Assembly: GCA_027704905.1 (NCBI GenBank)
Contig: CM051000.1
Location: forward strand, 9,653,072-9,717,071
DNA from: Muraenolepis orangiensis
Lineage: Eukaryota; Chordata; Actinopteri; Gadiformes; Muraenolepididae
Direction of reading: 5' to 3'
DNA length: 64,000 bases
Position 1 is the stretch's first letter; each line of letters opens with the position of its first letter. A program made the translations under genes and the position numbers. Positions 48,687 to 59,590 of this stretch are shown here, piece by piece. A model generated the notes under the pieces. The model was given only the letters and a program-made list of their open reading frames with translations. It searched no databases and was not told the DNA's origin.

Positions 48687-51600
48687 CAAGTCAAGTCAAG
48701 TCAAGTTTATTGTCACTTCACAGTTTACAGTTTAGTATAAAGCAGTGATGTGAAATTCTTGTGTGCAATACCCGACGACAGACAGCAGTTATAGAATAAG
48801 ATAAAATAAAAATAGATAAAAATAGATAAAAATAGAATAAAAAATAGGATAAAAAATAGAAGGAATATAAAATATAGATAAAAAAATGCAATTTATAAAA
48901 TGCAAAAATCAGCACAGAAAAGAGCAATATATATATATAAATCAATGTAATAAAATATACATTGTTATATGTTATACGCCCTTGTTCAGCAGCCTGATGG
49001 CCTGACTGTGGAAGCTATCTCTAAGCCTATTTGTACGACACTTGATACTGCGGTATCGCCTGCCTGACGGTAATAGTGAGTAAAGTTCGTGGCTGGGGTG
49101 GGCAATGTCTTTTATAATTCTTTTGGCCTTGGCCACGCACCGCTGGTTGTAAATGTCCAGGAGGGAGGGGAGCTCACCTCCAACGATATACTGGGCCGTC
49201 CGCACCACCCTTTGAAGCGCTCTGCGCTCGAGTGCCGTGCAGTTCCCGTACCAGGCGGTGATACACCCTGTCAGAACACTCTCGATGGTGCCGTTGTAGA
49301 ATGTTCTCAGGATGCGGGGGCCCATGCTGAATTTCTTCAGACGCCTGAGAAAATACAGGCGTTGTTGGGCCTTTTTCACCACGTGTGTGGTGTGCGTGGA
49401 CCATGTGAGGTCCTCGGAGATGTGCACGCCGAGGAACTTGAAGCTGCTGACCCTCTCTACTGCAACGCCGTCGATGGAGATAGGGCTGTGCTCTCCCCTC
49501 TGCCTCCTGAAGTCCACGATCAGCTCCTTGGTCTTCTTGACGTTGAGGGCGAGGCTGTTCTCCTGGCACCACTGCTCCAGCGATCCGACCTCCTCCCTGT
49601 AGGCTGTCTCGTCGTCGCCGGCGATCAGGCCCATCACTGTCGTGTCGTCAGCAAACTTGACGATGACGTTGGAGCTGTGCATAGCCATGCAGTCGTGGGT
49701 GTAGAGGGAGTAGAGGAGAGGGCTCAGCACGCATCCCTGGGGGGCTCCCGTGTTGAGGGTCAGTGGCTCTGATGTGGTGCTGCCCATCCTCACCACCTGG
49801 CGGCGGTCCGACAGGAGGTTCAGTATCCAGCTGCACATGGATGGGGGTACGCCTAGACCTCTCAGCTTGGTGTCGAGCTTGGCAGGAACTATTGTGTTGA
49901 ATGCTGAGCTGTAGTCCACAAACAGCATTCGCACATAACAGTTCTTCCCCTCCAAGTGGGAAAGGGCAGTGTGGAGGGCCATGGCAATTGCGTCGTCCGT
50001 GGATCTATTTTGACGATATGCAAATTGACATGGGTCCAGCGTGGTAGGTAACACGGAGCAAATAAAGTCCTTGACCAACCTCTCGAAGCATTTGCTAACG
50101 ATCGAGGTGAGGGCCACAGGTCTGTAGTCATTCAGGCATGTTACCTTGGTTTGTTTAGGGACAGGCACGATCGTGGATATCTTGAAGACCGCGGGGACAA
50201 CAGCCTGGGACAGGGAGAGGTTGAAGATGTCTGCAAAGACTCCTGCCAACTGGTCTGCGCATGCTCTGAGGACGCGGCCCGGGATGTCGTCGGGGCCTGC
50301 CGCCTTACGGATGTTCAGCCGCTTAAAGGTGCGGCGCACATCCGCCTCCGAGATGCGCAGCTGGCTGGTCTCCCCAGTCGGTGCTGGCTTCGGCGGGCTG
50401 CCGTTTACGTCGAACCGAGCAAAAAATGTATTTAGCTCTCCTGGGAGGGAGGTAGAGGAGTTCTCTACACAACTGGTTCTCCCTCTGAAGTTCGTTATAT
50501 TCTGCAGCCCCTGCCACATACCCCTCGCATCGTGTTTCTTGAATTTATCTTCCACTCTGTCCTTATACTCCCGCTTGGCAGTGACGATGGTCTTACGGAG
50601 GTCGTAACGGGCTCTCGTATATTCCTCCGTATTCCCGGAACCAAAGGCGGCGTTACGCGCATGTAGGGCAGCGCGAACATCGCCGTTAATCCACGGTTTC
50701 TGGTTGGGATATATCCGAACCGACTTGGTCGGAACAACGTCATCTATGCACTTCTTGATGAACCCGGTGACCGACGACGCGTACTCGTTGATGTTATTGT
50801 CCGAGGCAACGCGGAACATGTGCCAGTCAGCGTGATCAAAACAATCCTGCAGCGTAGAATCTGATTGGTCCGACCAGCATTGGACCTCCCTCACAGCGAT
50901 CGGTTGCTGCTTCAGTCTCTGCCTATAGGCGGGGAGCAGCTGGATAGAGCGGTGATCTGATTTGCCGAACGGTGGGCGGAGGAGGGCCTTGTAGCCATCA
51001 CGGAAGGGAGTGTAGCAGTGGTCGAGGATCCGCTCGCCCCGTGTGTTGCTCTTTATGTGTTGGTAGAACTTCGGGAGAACCTTCTTCAGGTTCGCCTTGT
51101 TGAAGTCCCCCGCCACGATGAGAGCAGCCTCGGGGTGGGCCGACTCCTGTTCGCTGATAGCCCCGTACAGTTCCTTCAGCGCTGTGTCCGTGTTGGCTTG
51201 TGGGGGAATGTAAACAGCGGTCACGGTTACCGCTGTAAACTCCCGAGGTAGCCAGTATGGACGGCACATAAGCATCAGGTACTCCAGGTCCGGGGAACAG
51301 AAAGACTTGAGGGGATGTACATGACTTTGGTTGCACCAAGATCTGTTTATCATGAGACATACCCCCCCTCCGCGATCTTTACCGGAGAGAGCCTTTGTTC
51401 TGTCCGCCCGGTGTACGGAAAATCCCGTCGGCTCGATAGCTGCGTCGGTAACCCCCTCCGACATCCATGTCTCCGTAAGGCAGATAATGCAATTGTCCCT
51501 AGTTTCCCGGTGGAATTGAATACGAGCCTGTAGTTCGCTTAACTTATTGTCCAGAGACTGTACATTAGCCAGTAGAATGGTGGGTAGTGGGGGGCGATCG

Positions 51601-52290
51601 GATCGACATCTCAGCCTGACTAGCACGCCGGCTCGCTTCCCTCGCTTCCTCCGGCGACGCTTGCGCGTAATCGTGCCCAAAATGGACGGAGATAATCCAG
51701 CTGTGACTTCGGGCGGGACGTCCGAGTCGAAAGAGTGAAAAAACTCCGGTAGGCGGCGAGCGACTGTCGATCTGATCTCCCAAAGTGTGCAAAAGTTATA
51801 AGTGAACTTGCTGCTAACATCCTGAACTAAAAAAGTTGCAATAAAAAGAATAAATAACAAAAAACTGCGTCGTCGTGCGGGAGCTCGCGACACGGCAGCC
51901 ATCTCGTACGGCGCCATACTCCAACAGCCATCCGACTGAAGGGAAAGGGACAGCAGGTTGGGGTCCCGGGGACTGGTACGCAGCGTCACCGGAGCGGAGT
52001 GTGGTGAGTCCCCAGCCCGTTCATAGAGCACGCTTGATGGCGAGCGAAACCTCAGCGGTGCTTCGCCGACTAGTCGTCGCCCTACAGCCATAGGCCTGAG
52101 GGGAGGAGAGTGGCAAGACACAACATCGCCATGCGGTTCCTCGACGACGATGACAGTGTCTACGTCGTCGCTCTCGTCGCCGTTGTCTTTACTGGCACGA
52201 GATGTTTCACCGGCGAGGATATCGATAGCGTCGTTTAAATCGACCATCGGTGCGAAGAACCTCTCGCAGACTTAATCTTCGGTCATGGAA
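48687..52290 (-). mobile_element. Rex1-like LINE copy E2, near full length
   Basis: Includes the complete ORF at 52247-48972, an AT-rich 3' UTR and a CAAGT tandem end (48687-48705). The 5' boundary lies roughly at 52260-52320, where homology to arm C begins. It is the only LINE here with an uninterrupted endonuclease-RT ORF. Confidence 0.8.
48972..52247 (-). CDS. LINE endonuclease-reverse transcriptase (E2), 1,091 codons
   Basis: Retrotransposition protein: it nicks target DNA and primes reverse transcription from the nick. Residues 1-215 are poorly conserved, with a hydrophobic span (SFLLFILFIATFL, about 128-140) and an Arg/Lys run at about 196-205. An APE-type endonuclease is at about 222-440 with LLANVQSLDNK, TETW (258-261), GDFN (380-383) and SDH (430-432). 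RT is at about 640-900 with LNDYRPVALTS, FVDYSSAFNT (~780), GAPQGCVLSPLLY and KFADDTTVMG (~865). The C-terminal domain ends LLPSGRRYRS. No stop or frameshift, all catalytic motifs present. No separate ORF1 is seen. It may be recently active; the near-identical E1 supports that. Confidence 0.85.
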   Translation of the reverse strand: MVDLNDAIDILAGETSRASKDNGDESDDVDTVIVVEEPHGDVVSCHSPPLRPMAVGRRLVGEAPLRFRSPSSVLYERAGDSPHSAPVTLRTSPRDPNLLSLSLQSDGCWSMAPYEMAAVSRAPARRRSFLLFILFIATFLVQDVSSKFTYNFCTLWEIRSTVARRLPEFFHSFDSDVPPEVTAGLSPSILGTITRKRRRRKRGKRAGVLVRLRCRSDRPPLPTILLANVQSLDNKLSELQARIQFHRETRDNCIICLTETWMSEGVTDAAIEPTGFSVHRADRTKALSGKDRGGGVCLMINRSWCNQSHVHPLKSFCSPDLEYLMLMCRPYWLPREFTAVTVTAVYIPPQANTDTALKELYGAISEQESAHPEAALIVAGDFNKANLKKVLPKFYQHIKSNTRGERILDHCYTPFRDGYKALLRPPFGKSDHRSIQLLPAYRQRLKQQPIAVREVQCWSDQSDSTLQDCFDHADWHMFRVASDNNINEYASSVTGFIKKCIDDVVPTKSVRIYPNQKPWINGDVRAALHARNAAFGSGNTEEYTRARYDLRKTIVTAKREYKDRVEDKFKKHDARGMWQGLQNITNFRGRTSCVENSSTSLPGELNTFFARFDVNGSPPKPAPTGETSQLRISEADVRRTFKRLNIRKAAGPDDIPGRVLRACADQLAGVFADIFNLSLSQAVVPAVFKISTIVPVPKQTKVTCLNDYRPVALTSIVSKCFERLVKDFICSVLPTTLDPCQFAYRQNRSTDDAIAMALHTALSHLEGKNCYVRMLFVDYSSAFNTIVPAKLDTKLRGLGVPPSMCSWILNLLSDRRQVVRMGSTTSEPLTLNTGAPQGCVLSPLLYSLYTHDCMAMHSSNVIVKFADDTTVMGLIAGDDETAYREEVGSLEQWCQENSLALNVKKTKELIVDFRRQRGEHSPISIDGVAVERVSSFKFLGVHISEDLTWSTHTTHVVKKAQQRLYFLRRLKKFSMGPRILRTFYNGTIESVLTGCITAWYGNCTALERRALQRVVRTAQYIVGGELPSLLDIYNQRCVAKAKRIIKDIAHPSHELYSLLPSGRRYRSIKCRTNRLRDSFHSQAIRLLNKGV

Positions 52291-52299
52291 CAGCACAAT

Positions 52300-52490
52300 T
52301 CCTGCCGTCCCTTACGGCGGCTTTGGCGTGGTTTCCCGAAAGACTAACTCCTCCGCAATTCTTGGGTTGGGAGGCTGATAAGGAGGGATGAAGGTCCCTC
52401 GTTTCATGTTCTCAGGGGTAGCACGTATGTCTGCAGTTTGACAAGGAGAGCATATACGTCTCGAAAAGTGGGCGGAATAGGCTAATAATG
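52300..52490 (+). pseudogene. THAP-domain remnant, arm D
   Basis: Homologous to 20733-20500. It keeps the third zinc ligand as Cys (GTCTGCAGT) but lost the six bases encoding the His of the C-x2-H pair, and has an early stop after FPKD. Confidence 0.55.
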
Positions 52491-52869
52491 TCGGGTATGT
52501 GTATGATTAAAAGCACTGGTCCTAACCCCCACATACACTCCATCTCTCATCCAAATAGAGCCACACAATGTTGTGTAAGTGTATGATTAAAAGTACTGGT
52601 CCCAAGCAGGGCTGGGAGATATGGACCAAAAATCATATCCCGGTATTTTTAGGCTGCATTGCGATATACAATATATATCGGTATTTTAAACAAATACGGC
52701 AAATTTTTCAGTTTTAACTCAATGCCACATGTATGATGTCACAAGCACTTTTATTTTAAGTTTTAGACTGGTTCACATCCTACCTTACAGACCAGAGTTT
52801 CACCGTCTCTATTGAAGACTTTGTGTCAGACTCCTACCCTCGCCCCTCTGCAAGGCTTGGTTGATTTTA

Positions 52870-53110
52870 TTAAATCTAAATTTAAATTAGAGGATTGTAT
52901 CCTATTTATATGTCACATACATGTACACACACAGTGTAATTAGTTTCTCTGCGTTTAACCCTTTCTAGTATAAGGAGCAGTGAACAGCTATTTTATGTAC
53001 AGCCCCCTGGGAGCAGTGAAGGGGTCTCGTGCCCAGGTGTTTCGGGGACTTGAACCGGCGACCTTCCGGTTCCTAAGCCAAATCCCAACAGACTGAGCTT
53101 ATTCTCAAAA
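52870..53110 (-). mobile_element. tRNA-derived SINE, arm D
   Basis: Inverted copy of 19480-19690 with the B-box-like GGTTCAAGTCC near 53055. Confidence 0.65.
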
Positions 53111-53140
53111 TGCTGCAAGGCTGCTTACTAGGTTGAGCAG

Positions 53141-53610
53141 ATGGTCTCACAAATCCCCTGTGTTCAAGTCTCTTCCTTGTCCCCGTTGATTACAGGATTT
53201 CCGTTCAAAATACTCACCCTTGTTCAGAGTGCCTTACGTCAGGACCCTGCTTATGTTGCTGACCTGCTTCATTCCCACTTCTCAGAACCCTCGCTCAGGT
53301 CAAAATCTACTATCTGTCCCACGTACCCGCTTAAAATCCTGTGGTGACCGAGCCTTTCAGGCCATATCACCAAAGCTATGGAACGCTTTTCCCACACCCT
53401 TTAGGTTTGCTGAATCTGTTAAATATTTTAAAGTTATCTAAAGTCGTTTAGGCATTTGGGTGTCTTTTTTCAAGTGTCTTTTTTGTGTTTTTATGTATTT
53501 ATTGTTGTACCATGTCGTTGTATTGTTGTTACCAGTCTTTTACTGTGTATTGTGTCCCTGTGCATTTTACTTTTTATATACAGCAGACTTTTATCTGCAA
53601 AAAGCCCTTT
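53141..53610 (+). mobile_element. L2-like LINE 3' end, arm D
   Basis: Same C-terminal block as 19431-18965 (PRTRLKSCGDRAFQAISPKL), with a frameshift near 53215. Confidence 0.65.
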
Positions 53611-53999
53611 ACTTTTCAACAAAGTCAGTTTGAATGCGGATTGAGAAGAGCGCATGAACAGCTCATAGGTGCCGCTATTGAGAACTCCTTGCAGTCACAA
53701 ATTGAGAAATAGGACACCCTAGACCCTCGAAGGCCCCCGCGGGGACGTGCACTTGAAGGGCAGAAGTCTGCCCTGGGAAAGGGCCAGACAGCATCAGCTC
53801 ACAAGAGACAACCAGTAGTAGCTTCCCCTTCATGGGGGAGCACAAAAAACCGGAGAAACAAAATACTATGCACACACAAGTTTTGCATTAGCGTTCACTC
53901 CTGGGACTGAAAGTAAAGAATAGCTAGGGTTTTCCACGACAAACAGCGCACTTGTTAGTGCATATCTAGTTCTTTATTTCTTCCACTGAATTTTATTCA

Positions 54000-54470
54000 A
54001 GATTCAAGATTACATACAATGGAATGCTTACTCCCCATTCCCTCCCGCAGTATGCATTTTCTAAAACCCTATAATATAAAAATAATGTACAGAATACAAA
54101 TAACAAAAAAGGAACAATAAAGTGACTGGTGGATGATATGTGTTTAATTGTGCAAAACACATTTAAAAGCATTTTAAAGTGCCAGTAGTGCAGCAGCATC
54201 ATGAATACAGTGCAGTACATTGCAGAACAGTGTAGTGGCTCTAATGAGTCCAGAAAGTTCAGCAAAAGTATGATAGTGTAATGTAATATGGATGACAATG
54301 TTAAGATAGTGGCAGCAATACAGATGCTGCAAAACTGGCAATCGGACCACAGGGGGGAAAAGAGATGGTACCCAGGGTGGTGGCAGTCCTTTGTGATGGA
54401 GATAGCCTTCTTCCGACATCTGGTCCTAAATATCTCCTTAATGCATGGAAGTGCACACCCGATGACACAC
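54000..54470 (-). mobile_element. Rex1-like LINE 3' fragment, arm D
   Basis: Minus frame reads IGCALPCIKEIFRTRCRKKA followed by the 3' UTR and GATTCAA-type tail (54000-54010). It lacks the RT segment that arm C has at 17872-18110. Confidence 0.65.
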
Positions 54471-54480
54471 ACATGTTTTT

Positions 54481-55790
54481 GTGTGTTATGCAGATCATGT
54501 CACAGCATACATTAACAGGCTGGTGGAGGAATGCATCCCGACCAGGTCTGTTCACTCATTCCCGAACCGCAAACCATGGATGAATGCTGACATACGGAAC
54601 AAACTTAAGGAACGGAGTACCGCTTTCACAACAGGCGACTCAAATCACTACAAGAAGGCCAAGTATGAACTCAGAAAAGCCATCAAGAAGGGTCAATTGG
54701 ATTATAAAAACGAATTGGAATAACAGTTTGGGGCTCTGACACCAGATGCATGTGGCAAGGTCTGAGGGTCCTCTCTAACTACAAGGGGAGCTCAGGGGCA
54801 GTCACCAACAATGACCCTAACTACCAGATGAGCTAAACAAGTTTTTTGCTCGCTTTGAAAGGCACCATGATCTGACCAACAACTTGAACATCCACCCTGA
54901 GGACTACGTTCTACAACTGTCCGAGTCCGAGGTCAGCTTCAGGAGGGTGAAGGCAGGGAAGGCAGCCGGCCCAGACAGAGTTCCATCCCGTGTCTTCAAG
55001 ACCTTCGCCGACCAGCTGGCTTCTGTGTTCACCGACATCTACAATGCATCACTGCAACAGTCTGTTGTCCCAGCGTGCTTCAAAGCGACAACCATTGTGC
55101 CGTTACCCAAAAAGACCAAGGTAACATGATTATTGTCCAGTGGCTTTAACACCCATAGCCATGAAGTGCCTGGAGAAACTTGTAATGTCGCATATAAACT
55201 GAGTCCCTAGACCCACTCCAGTTTGCATACAGACCAAACAGGTCTGTAGACAACGCCATTTCCCTGGCACTACACACGGCCCTTCAGCACCTAGACAAGA
55301 GGGACACCTATGTCAGACTGCTATACATTGACTACAGCTCGGTGTTCAACACCATCGTTCCCTCCAAGTTGGTCCTGAAACTGAGGGACCTAGGTCTGGG
55401 CACCCACATCTGTAACTGGATTATGGACTTCATGACGGTCAGGTCTCAAGTGGTGAAGATTTGGAACAACACCTCATCCACTCAACACCGGAGCACCCCA
55501 AGGCACCATAGAGAGTGTCCTGACGAGAAATGTCACTGTGTTGCACTCACTGTACTGGCACTTTAAATGCTTTTAAGATTCTTGTAAAAAAAACATGTAC
55601 ATTCAACACATGTACATATCATTTAAGTCACTTTGCTGCTCTTTTTTGTTTATTTGTATTGTATATATTATTTTTATTGTTTTAAAGGAGATGTATACTG
55701 CGGGAGGGAATGGGGAGTAAGCATTCCTATGTATTTGTTACAAATGGCCAATAAAAAATCTTGTATCTTGTATCTTGTAGTCACTACCGG
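54481..55790 (+). mobile_element. Rex1-like LINE fragment, arm D
   Basis: Plus frames: NRKPWMNADIRNKLKERS, SEVSFRRVKAGKAAGPDRVP, SLQQSVVPACFKATTIVPLP, FNTIVPSKLVLKLRDLGLG. Then the 3' UTR with CGGGAGGGAATGGGGAG and a TTGTATC tandem (55763-55780). The RT catalytic box region is absent. Confidence 0.7.
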
Positions 55791-56398
55791 AACCTTAGAT
55801 AGAATGCAATTTCTATATGTGTATGTATTTCTTTATTTCTTTATTTGTAAATAATGCAAACACCAGCATCTTAAGAAAAATATTTGAGTCAGTGGTGAAG
55901 CGTCAGGGCCTTCAAGGTATTCAGAGAAGACCCTGGAACTCTCAGATGAAACCAAAAAATCGAATTAATTGTATTAATAAAATGTAATACAATTTAATAA
56001 CATTTAATAAAATTTAAAAAAATGAATAAATGAGAATCGTATCTGTGTTATATTACAGTGTTATGTTGATTTGTTTGTCTTTCTCGGTCCATGCACGACG
56101 CATTTGAGTGGTTTTGTGTTGGAAAAACAATGCAACCAATCAGATATGTTTCTGGGTTGCTGGGAAGAATATCCTTCAACCAAAGTATTCCCGCTGACAT
56201 TTGCCCTTAGACTGAATGAGAGCGTACGTTTGGATTGACAATTTGATCAACCAATCATATCGTGATTTGTAGCCAATGGGCGTATTCTTTTAGATTTCCC
56301 CGCAGCTCAATATGGAGCTAGAAGGTGCAAGGTGGTGGCTGGCGCGAGAGTGGATCTAGCGTAGTGTTACGTTTTCTACGTTGTTTTTTTTACGTCAA

Positions 56399-56624
56399 AA
56401 TGGCAACAGGTGAAGATGATGTCGTTGCGGATTTATTGTCTGAACCATTTTCAAGACGACCATTTAATGTTAAGATGGACATAATTAAAAAAGGCCGTCC
56501 AACACCTGACAATCTGGAGCTGACTCAAGTAGTTAAAGCAGGCTATGTTCGCCATTTTCAGAGTAGCAACTGGGAACGATACCCGTGGCTAACGGGCTGT
56601 ACTAGCCACGAGAGGCTCTACTGA
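56399..56624 (+). pseudogene. N-terminus of a ZMYM1-like hAT transposase
   Basis: Frame MATGEDDVVADLLSEPFSRR... GRPTP... VRHFQSSNWERYPWLTG matches the start of the TTF-type zinc-finger region of hAT transposases often labelled 'zinc finger MYM-type protein 1-like' in fish. The Cys-rich part that should follow and the catalytic domain are missing. Confidence 0.6.
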
Positions 56625-56944
56625 TGGGAGTGCTTGCTATTTGGGACCGACAAGAGAGCAGGGAATTGGAACTTATTTTGGATCTGAAAAGCGATCATCT
56701 TTATGACCTGATGGTGGTCGAACCATCCAGAAGGACAGGAGAATGGATTTGGTCTTTCAGTGAACATCATTGGTGAGTGAGACTCATTTGTCTTTGCTGG
56801 TTTTGTCTGTGTTGCGTCTCGTTGAGCTGGTTGTTGCATTTAGTTTCCACACACTTGTTGACTGATTAGTTAATGGCTGTCTTGGGTTTGTTAAGCATTG
56901 TTGTGCATTTGAATTGAGAGTTTTGACTTGATCTTTCTTTGCAT

Positions 56945-57167
56945 CGCTTAACGTGAAAAGACTTAACGTAACTAAGAGTTACAAAACCACGATCAATAAT
57001 CACCTAATTTGCATATGTTTTGTCATTAGCACTTTCACCTTTTCACTTTCATTTTGACAGGTGAAAGTGCTAATGACAAGACATATGCCAGAGACATTTG
57101 GTGATTATTGATCGCTATTTTGGAACTTAAAGTTCGAAAGTTACGTTAAGCCTTTTCACGTGAAGCG
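56945..57167. repeat. Imperfect inverted repeat with ~100-bp arms
   Basis: Left arm CGCTTAACGTGAAAAG... pairs with right arm ...CTTTTCACGTGAAGCG. Loop of about 20 nt near 57050. Both arms contain GATCAATAATCACC and GTCATTAGCACTTTCACC. Confidence 0.75.
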
Positions 57168-57395
57168 TGTTAGACCGTCCCTTTAACCGATAGCCTGTGT
57201 GTGGTGGTCTGTGGTGGTCTGTTACTTCACTACATGGACTCTGCTTTACAACTATGGTCAACTTGGGAATTGGCTGCGACAATCTGATCTTCCTAAATGA
57301 GATAAGGCATAAAGTGACTCCTCCGTGACGTCCGTCTGACTAGAACAACTGAATATTCGAATGGTGGTGGTGATGGTGGGGGTGGTGGTCTACAG

Positions 57396-57835
57396 CAGGG
57401 GTTCCCAAAGTGGGGGTCGCGGGACCCCAAGGGGGGGGGTGCGGGGTCGCGGGACCCCGAGGGGGGGGGGGTGCGCGGGACCCCGAGGGGGGGGGGGGTC
57501 GCGAGATGATTTCAGAATCCTCTTGATGTGACCATGAGGTTTTTATTGTTAATAATAACGTGTGCATAGATATTTTTATATATGTACGGGTGACGAATAA
57601 AGGAATTTTGATTCCGACAGATTCACGACAGTATCATTTGCAGCTGAAAAAAAAGCCACACACAATTTTCAATATCACGATTACCCCCCCCCCCCCCCCT
57701 TGGACTTCACGATGTTCTCGATGGTGAAGATCTGCGCACACGTTGTTTTTAATGTTTCAGTCCCTCCGGTGATAGTGGGGGGGGGGGGGGTCTGTTATGT
57801 TGGGGGTCGCGGGCTGAAAAGTTGGGGAACCCCTG
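57396..57835. mobile_element. Non-autonomous hAT (440 bp) nested in the hAT element
   Basis: Ends CAGGGGTTCCCAA / TTGGGGAACCCCTG, with the exact 8-bp duplication GTCTACAG at 57388-57395 and 57836-57843. G-rich interior, no coding. Confidence 0.85.
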
Positions 57836-58859
57836 GTCTACAGAAGGTCCAGTTGTGATAGACACGCTTCGCCACTGATTTGAGTATATATCATTTCCAT
57901 TTTTTTTCACTGTGTTTCAGTATGCCCCTTCCCTTTCCTTCAATTGGGTATGGGATTTGACTTGCACAAGGGCTACTGTGGTGGGAAGGGGCGTGGCGCA
58001 AGTAGCAGGGGAGCGGGAGTGGCTCAATTCACAGGGTTAAAGCACCTGTCCGTTATAAATGTGATTGAGCTGATTTATTTGTAAATAAATATGTTTATGT
58101 TTCTTGGTCCCTGACAGTGAGAGCGGACCGAGTCCGAGTGGAGGACAAGACGCCGTCTGGGTCCCTCTAACGATTCGTGGTGCATTTGGCTTATTGTTTC
58201 AACTTATACACTGTAAACCCGAATGTTCAAAGTAATCAAATAGATTAAGTAGTGTGTACTCAAAGTTTAAAAAAAGTTCTACGAACTCAAAAATGTTGAG
58301 TTTGTGTGACTTGTCGTCCTTTTTTGAGTAACTGCAACTTAACTTGATTGATTAACTTGATTGACTTGAACTATTTGTGTATTAAGTAAGCATAACTTAA
58401 AAGCATAACTTAAACACGAGAATTAAATAATTAAATCATAATTATAATAATATAATAATATATAATAATAAAAAAATAAATAAAATAATTTAAATAATTA
58501 AGTAATTACATATTCAAAATGATAAATTCCACTGATTCCACTTCTATTGTTTCAACATTACTGCATGTGTCTGATGTCAGTAACATTATAGTGGGTATTG
58601 GGGAGGACTTTAAAGGACTGTATATGATGACTCTGTATATCGCGCGCACTCACACTCGTGTCGGTCAGAACACAAGACAAGAGGTACGATCTTTGGTCTT
58701 TAATCCACATGGCATGGGTTCTTCTGGCATTTATCTGGGGTTGGGTGTGTGGTATATACTCATGGAAGCAGTGATTCCTGTGGAATTCAGGTCGCGATGG
58801 CCAGCGGTGGGGGTGGGGGGGGAGGGTGGCGGCGGGACTTCAGGTCCGAACGGGGGGGC

Positions 58860-58912
58860 GTTAACGGCGACGCGTTAGTAACGCATTAACCTTGACAGCC
58901 CTATTCTTTATT
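58860..58912. repeat. DNA-transposon end fragment
   Basis: TTAACGGCGACGCG... CTTGACAGCCCT. Its complement starts AGGGCTGTCAAGGTTAA, a common end sequence of fish non-autonomous DNA transposons. Confidence 0.35.
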
Positions 58913-59014
58913 ATAAAATGTATGGTGTGGCGGCAAGGTTTTAGCCGTGGAAACCTTACCAGCGGAAACGCTGCATGAACGCACACATTGGTCTAGTCGC
59001 CCCCCTTGAGGGTC

Positions 59015-59120
59015 AGACGATGTTTCAGCAACACCCCCCTCCCCCCTCCATGAACTGTTTCAGCAACACGCCCCTCCCCCCTCCATGAACTGTTTCAGCA
59101 ACACGCCCCTCCCCCCTCTC
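59015..59120. repeat. 35-bp tandem repeat, 3 copies
   Basis: Unit ATGAACTGTTTCAGCAACAC followed by a CCCCTCCCC run; starts at about 59050 and 59085 with a partial copy before. Inside the TIR element. Confidence 0.65.
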
Positions 59121-59499
59121 CCCTTGACGGGCGGTTTCAACCCACCCCCCACCCCCATTTGATTCGCTCCACCCCCCTCCCCCACTCCACCGCGATCATT
59201 TGCTCTCCTCCCCCCAACCGCGTTGAAGAACTCCAAGATCTTGTCCAAGGTGCATGGTAAGTTACTTTCAGTATTAATTAATAGATACATCACATACATT
59301 ATACCAATTATAGTTAGTTATTTCTGCTCATTTAATCTACCTGATTTAAAAATATAATTTCGCTCAATTGTTCTCGCTAGTCTCGCATGTTGGTGTAGTG
59401 CAGAGCACATGTGTAAGGCTCATGTAACGTTGCACTATTCAGCAGGAAGCAGGAATGCTTGAAACCTACTCTTTTTCTTATCTTTATGCACCACGGAGA

Positions 59500-59590
59500 T
59501 ATATTGCTGTCTTCAACAATTGTACTCTTTGTAAGTCGCTTTGGATAAAAGCGTCTGACAAATGCCCTAAATGTAATGTAAATGTATTCA
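59500..59590 (+). repeat. L2-type LINE/SINE 3' tail fragment
   Basis: TTGTAAGTCGCTTTGGATAA then AAGCGTCTGACAAATG and ATGTAAATG repeats, the same tail that ends the L2-like LINE at 63600-63664. Confidence 0.65.

Larger units (their letters stand above)
55890..57877 (+). mobile_element. hAT DNA transposon, private to arm D
   Basis: TIRs CAGTGGTGAAGCGT and CAGTGGCGAAGCGT (as read inward), with the 8-bp duplication ATTTGAGT at 55882-55889 and 57878-57885. Contains a transposase N-terminal exon, a ~100-bp-arm inverted repeat and a nested 440-bp hAT. Arm C has one ATTTGAGT-equivalent and no insert (14517-14525). Confidence 0.85.

Noticed and set aside
57400..57500. G-rich tracts as a G-quadruplex regulatory site
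   Set aside because: They are the body of a non-autonomous hAT element; no gene context supports regulation.
58519..58878. 119-codon frame in the TIR element
   Set aside because: Ends in Gly-rich low complexity, with no similarity to the cargo family or a transposase.
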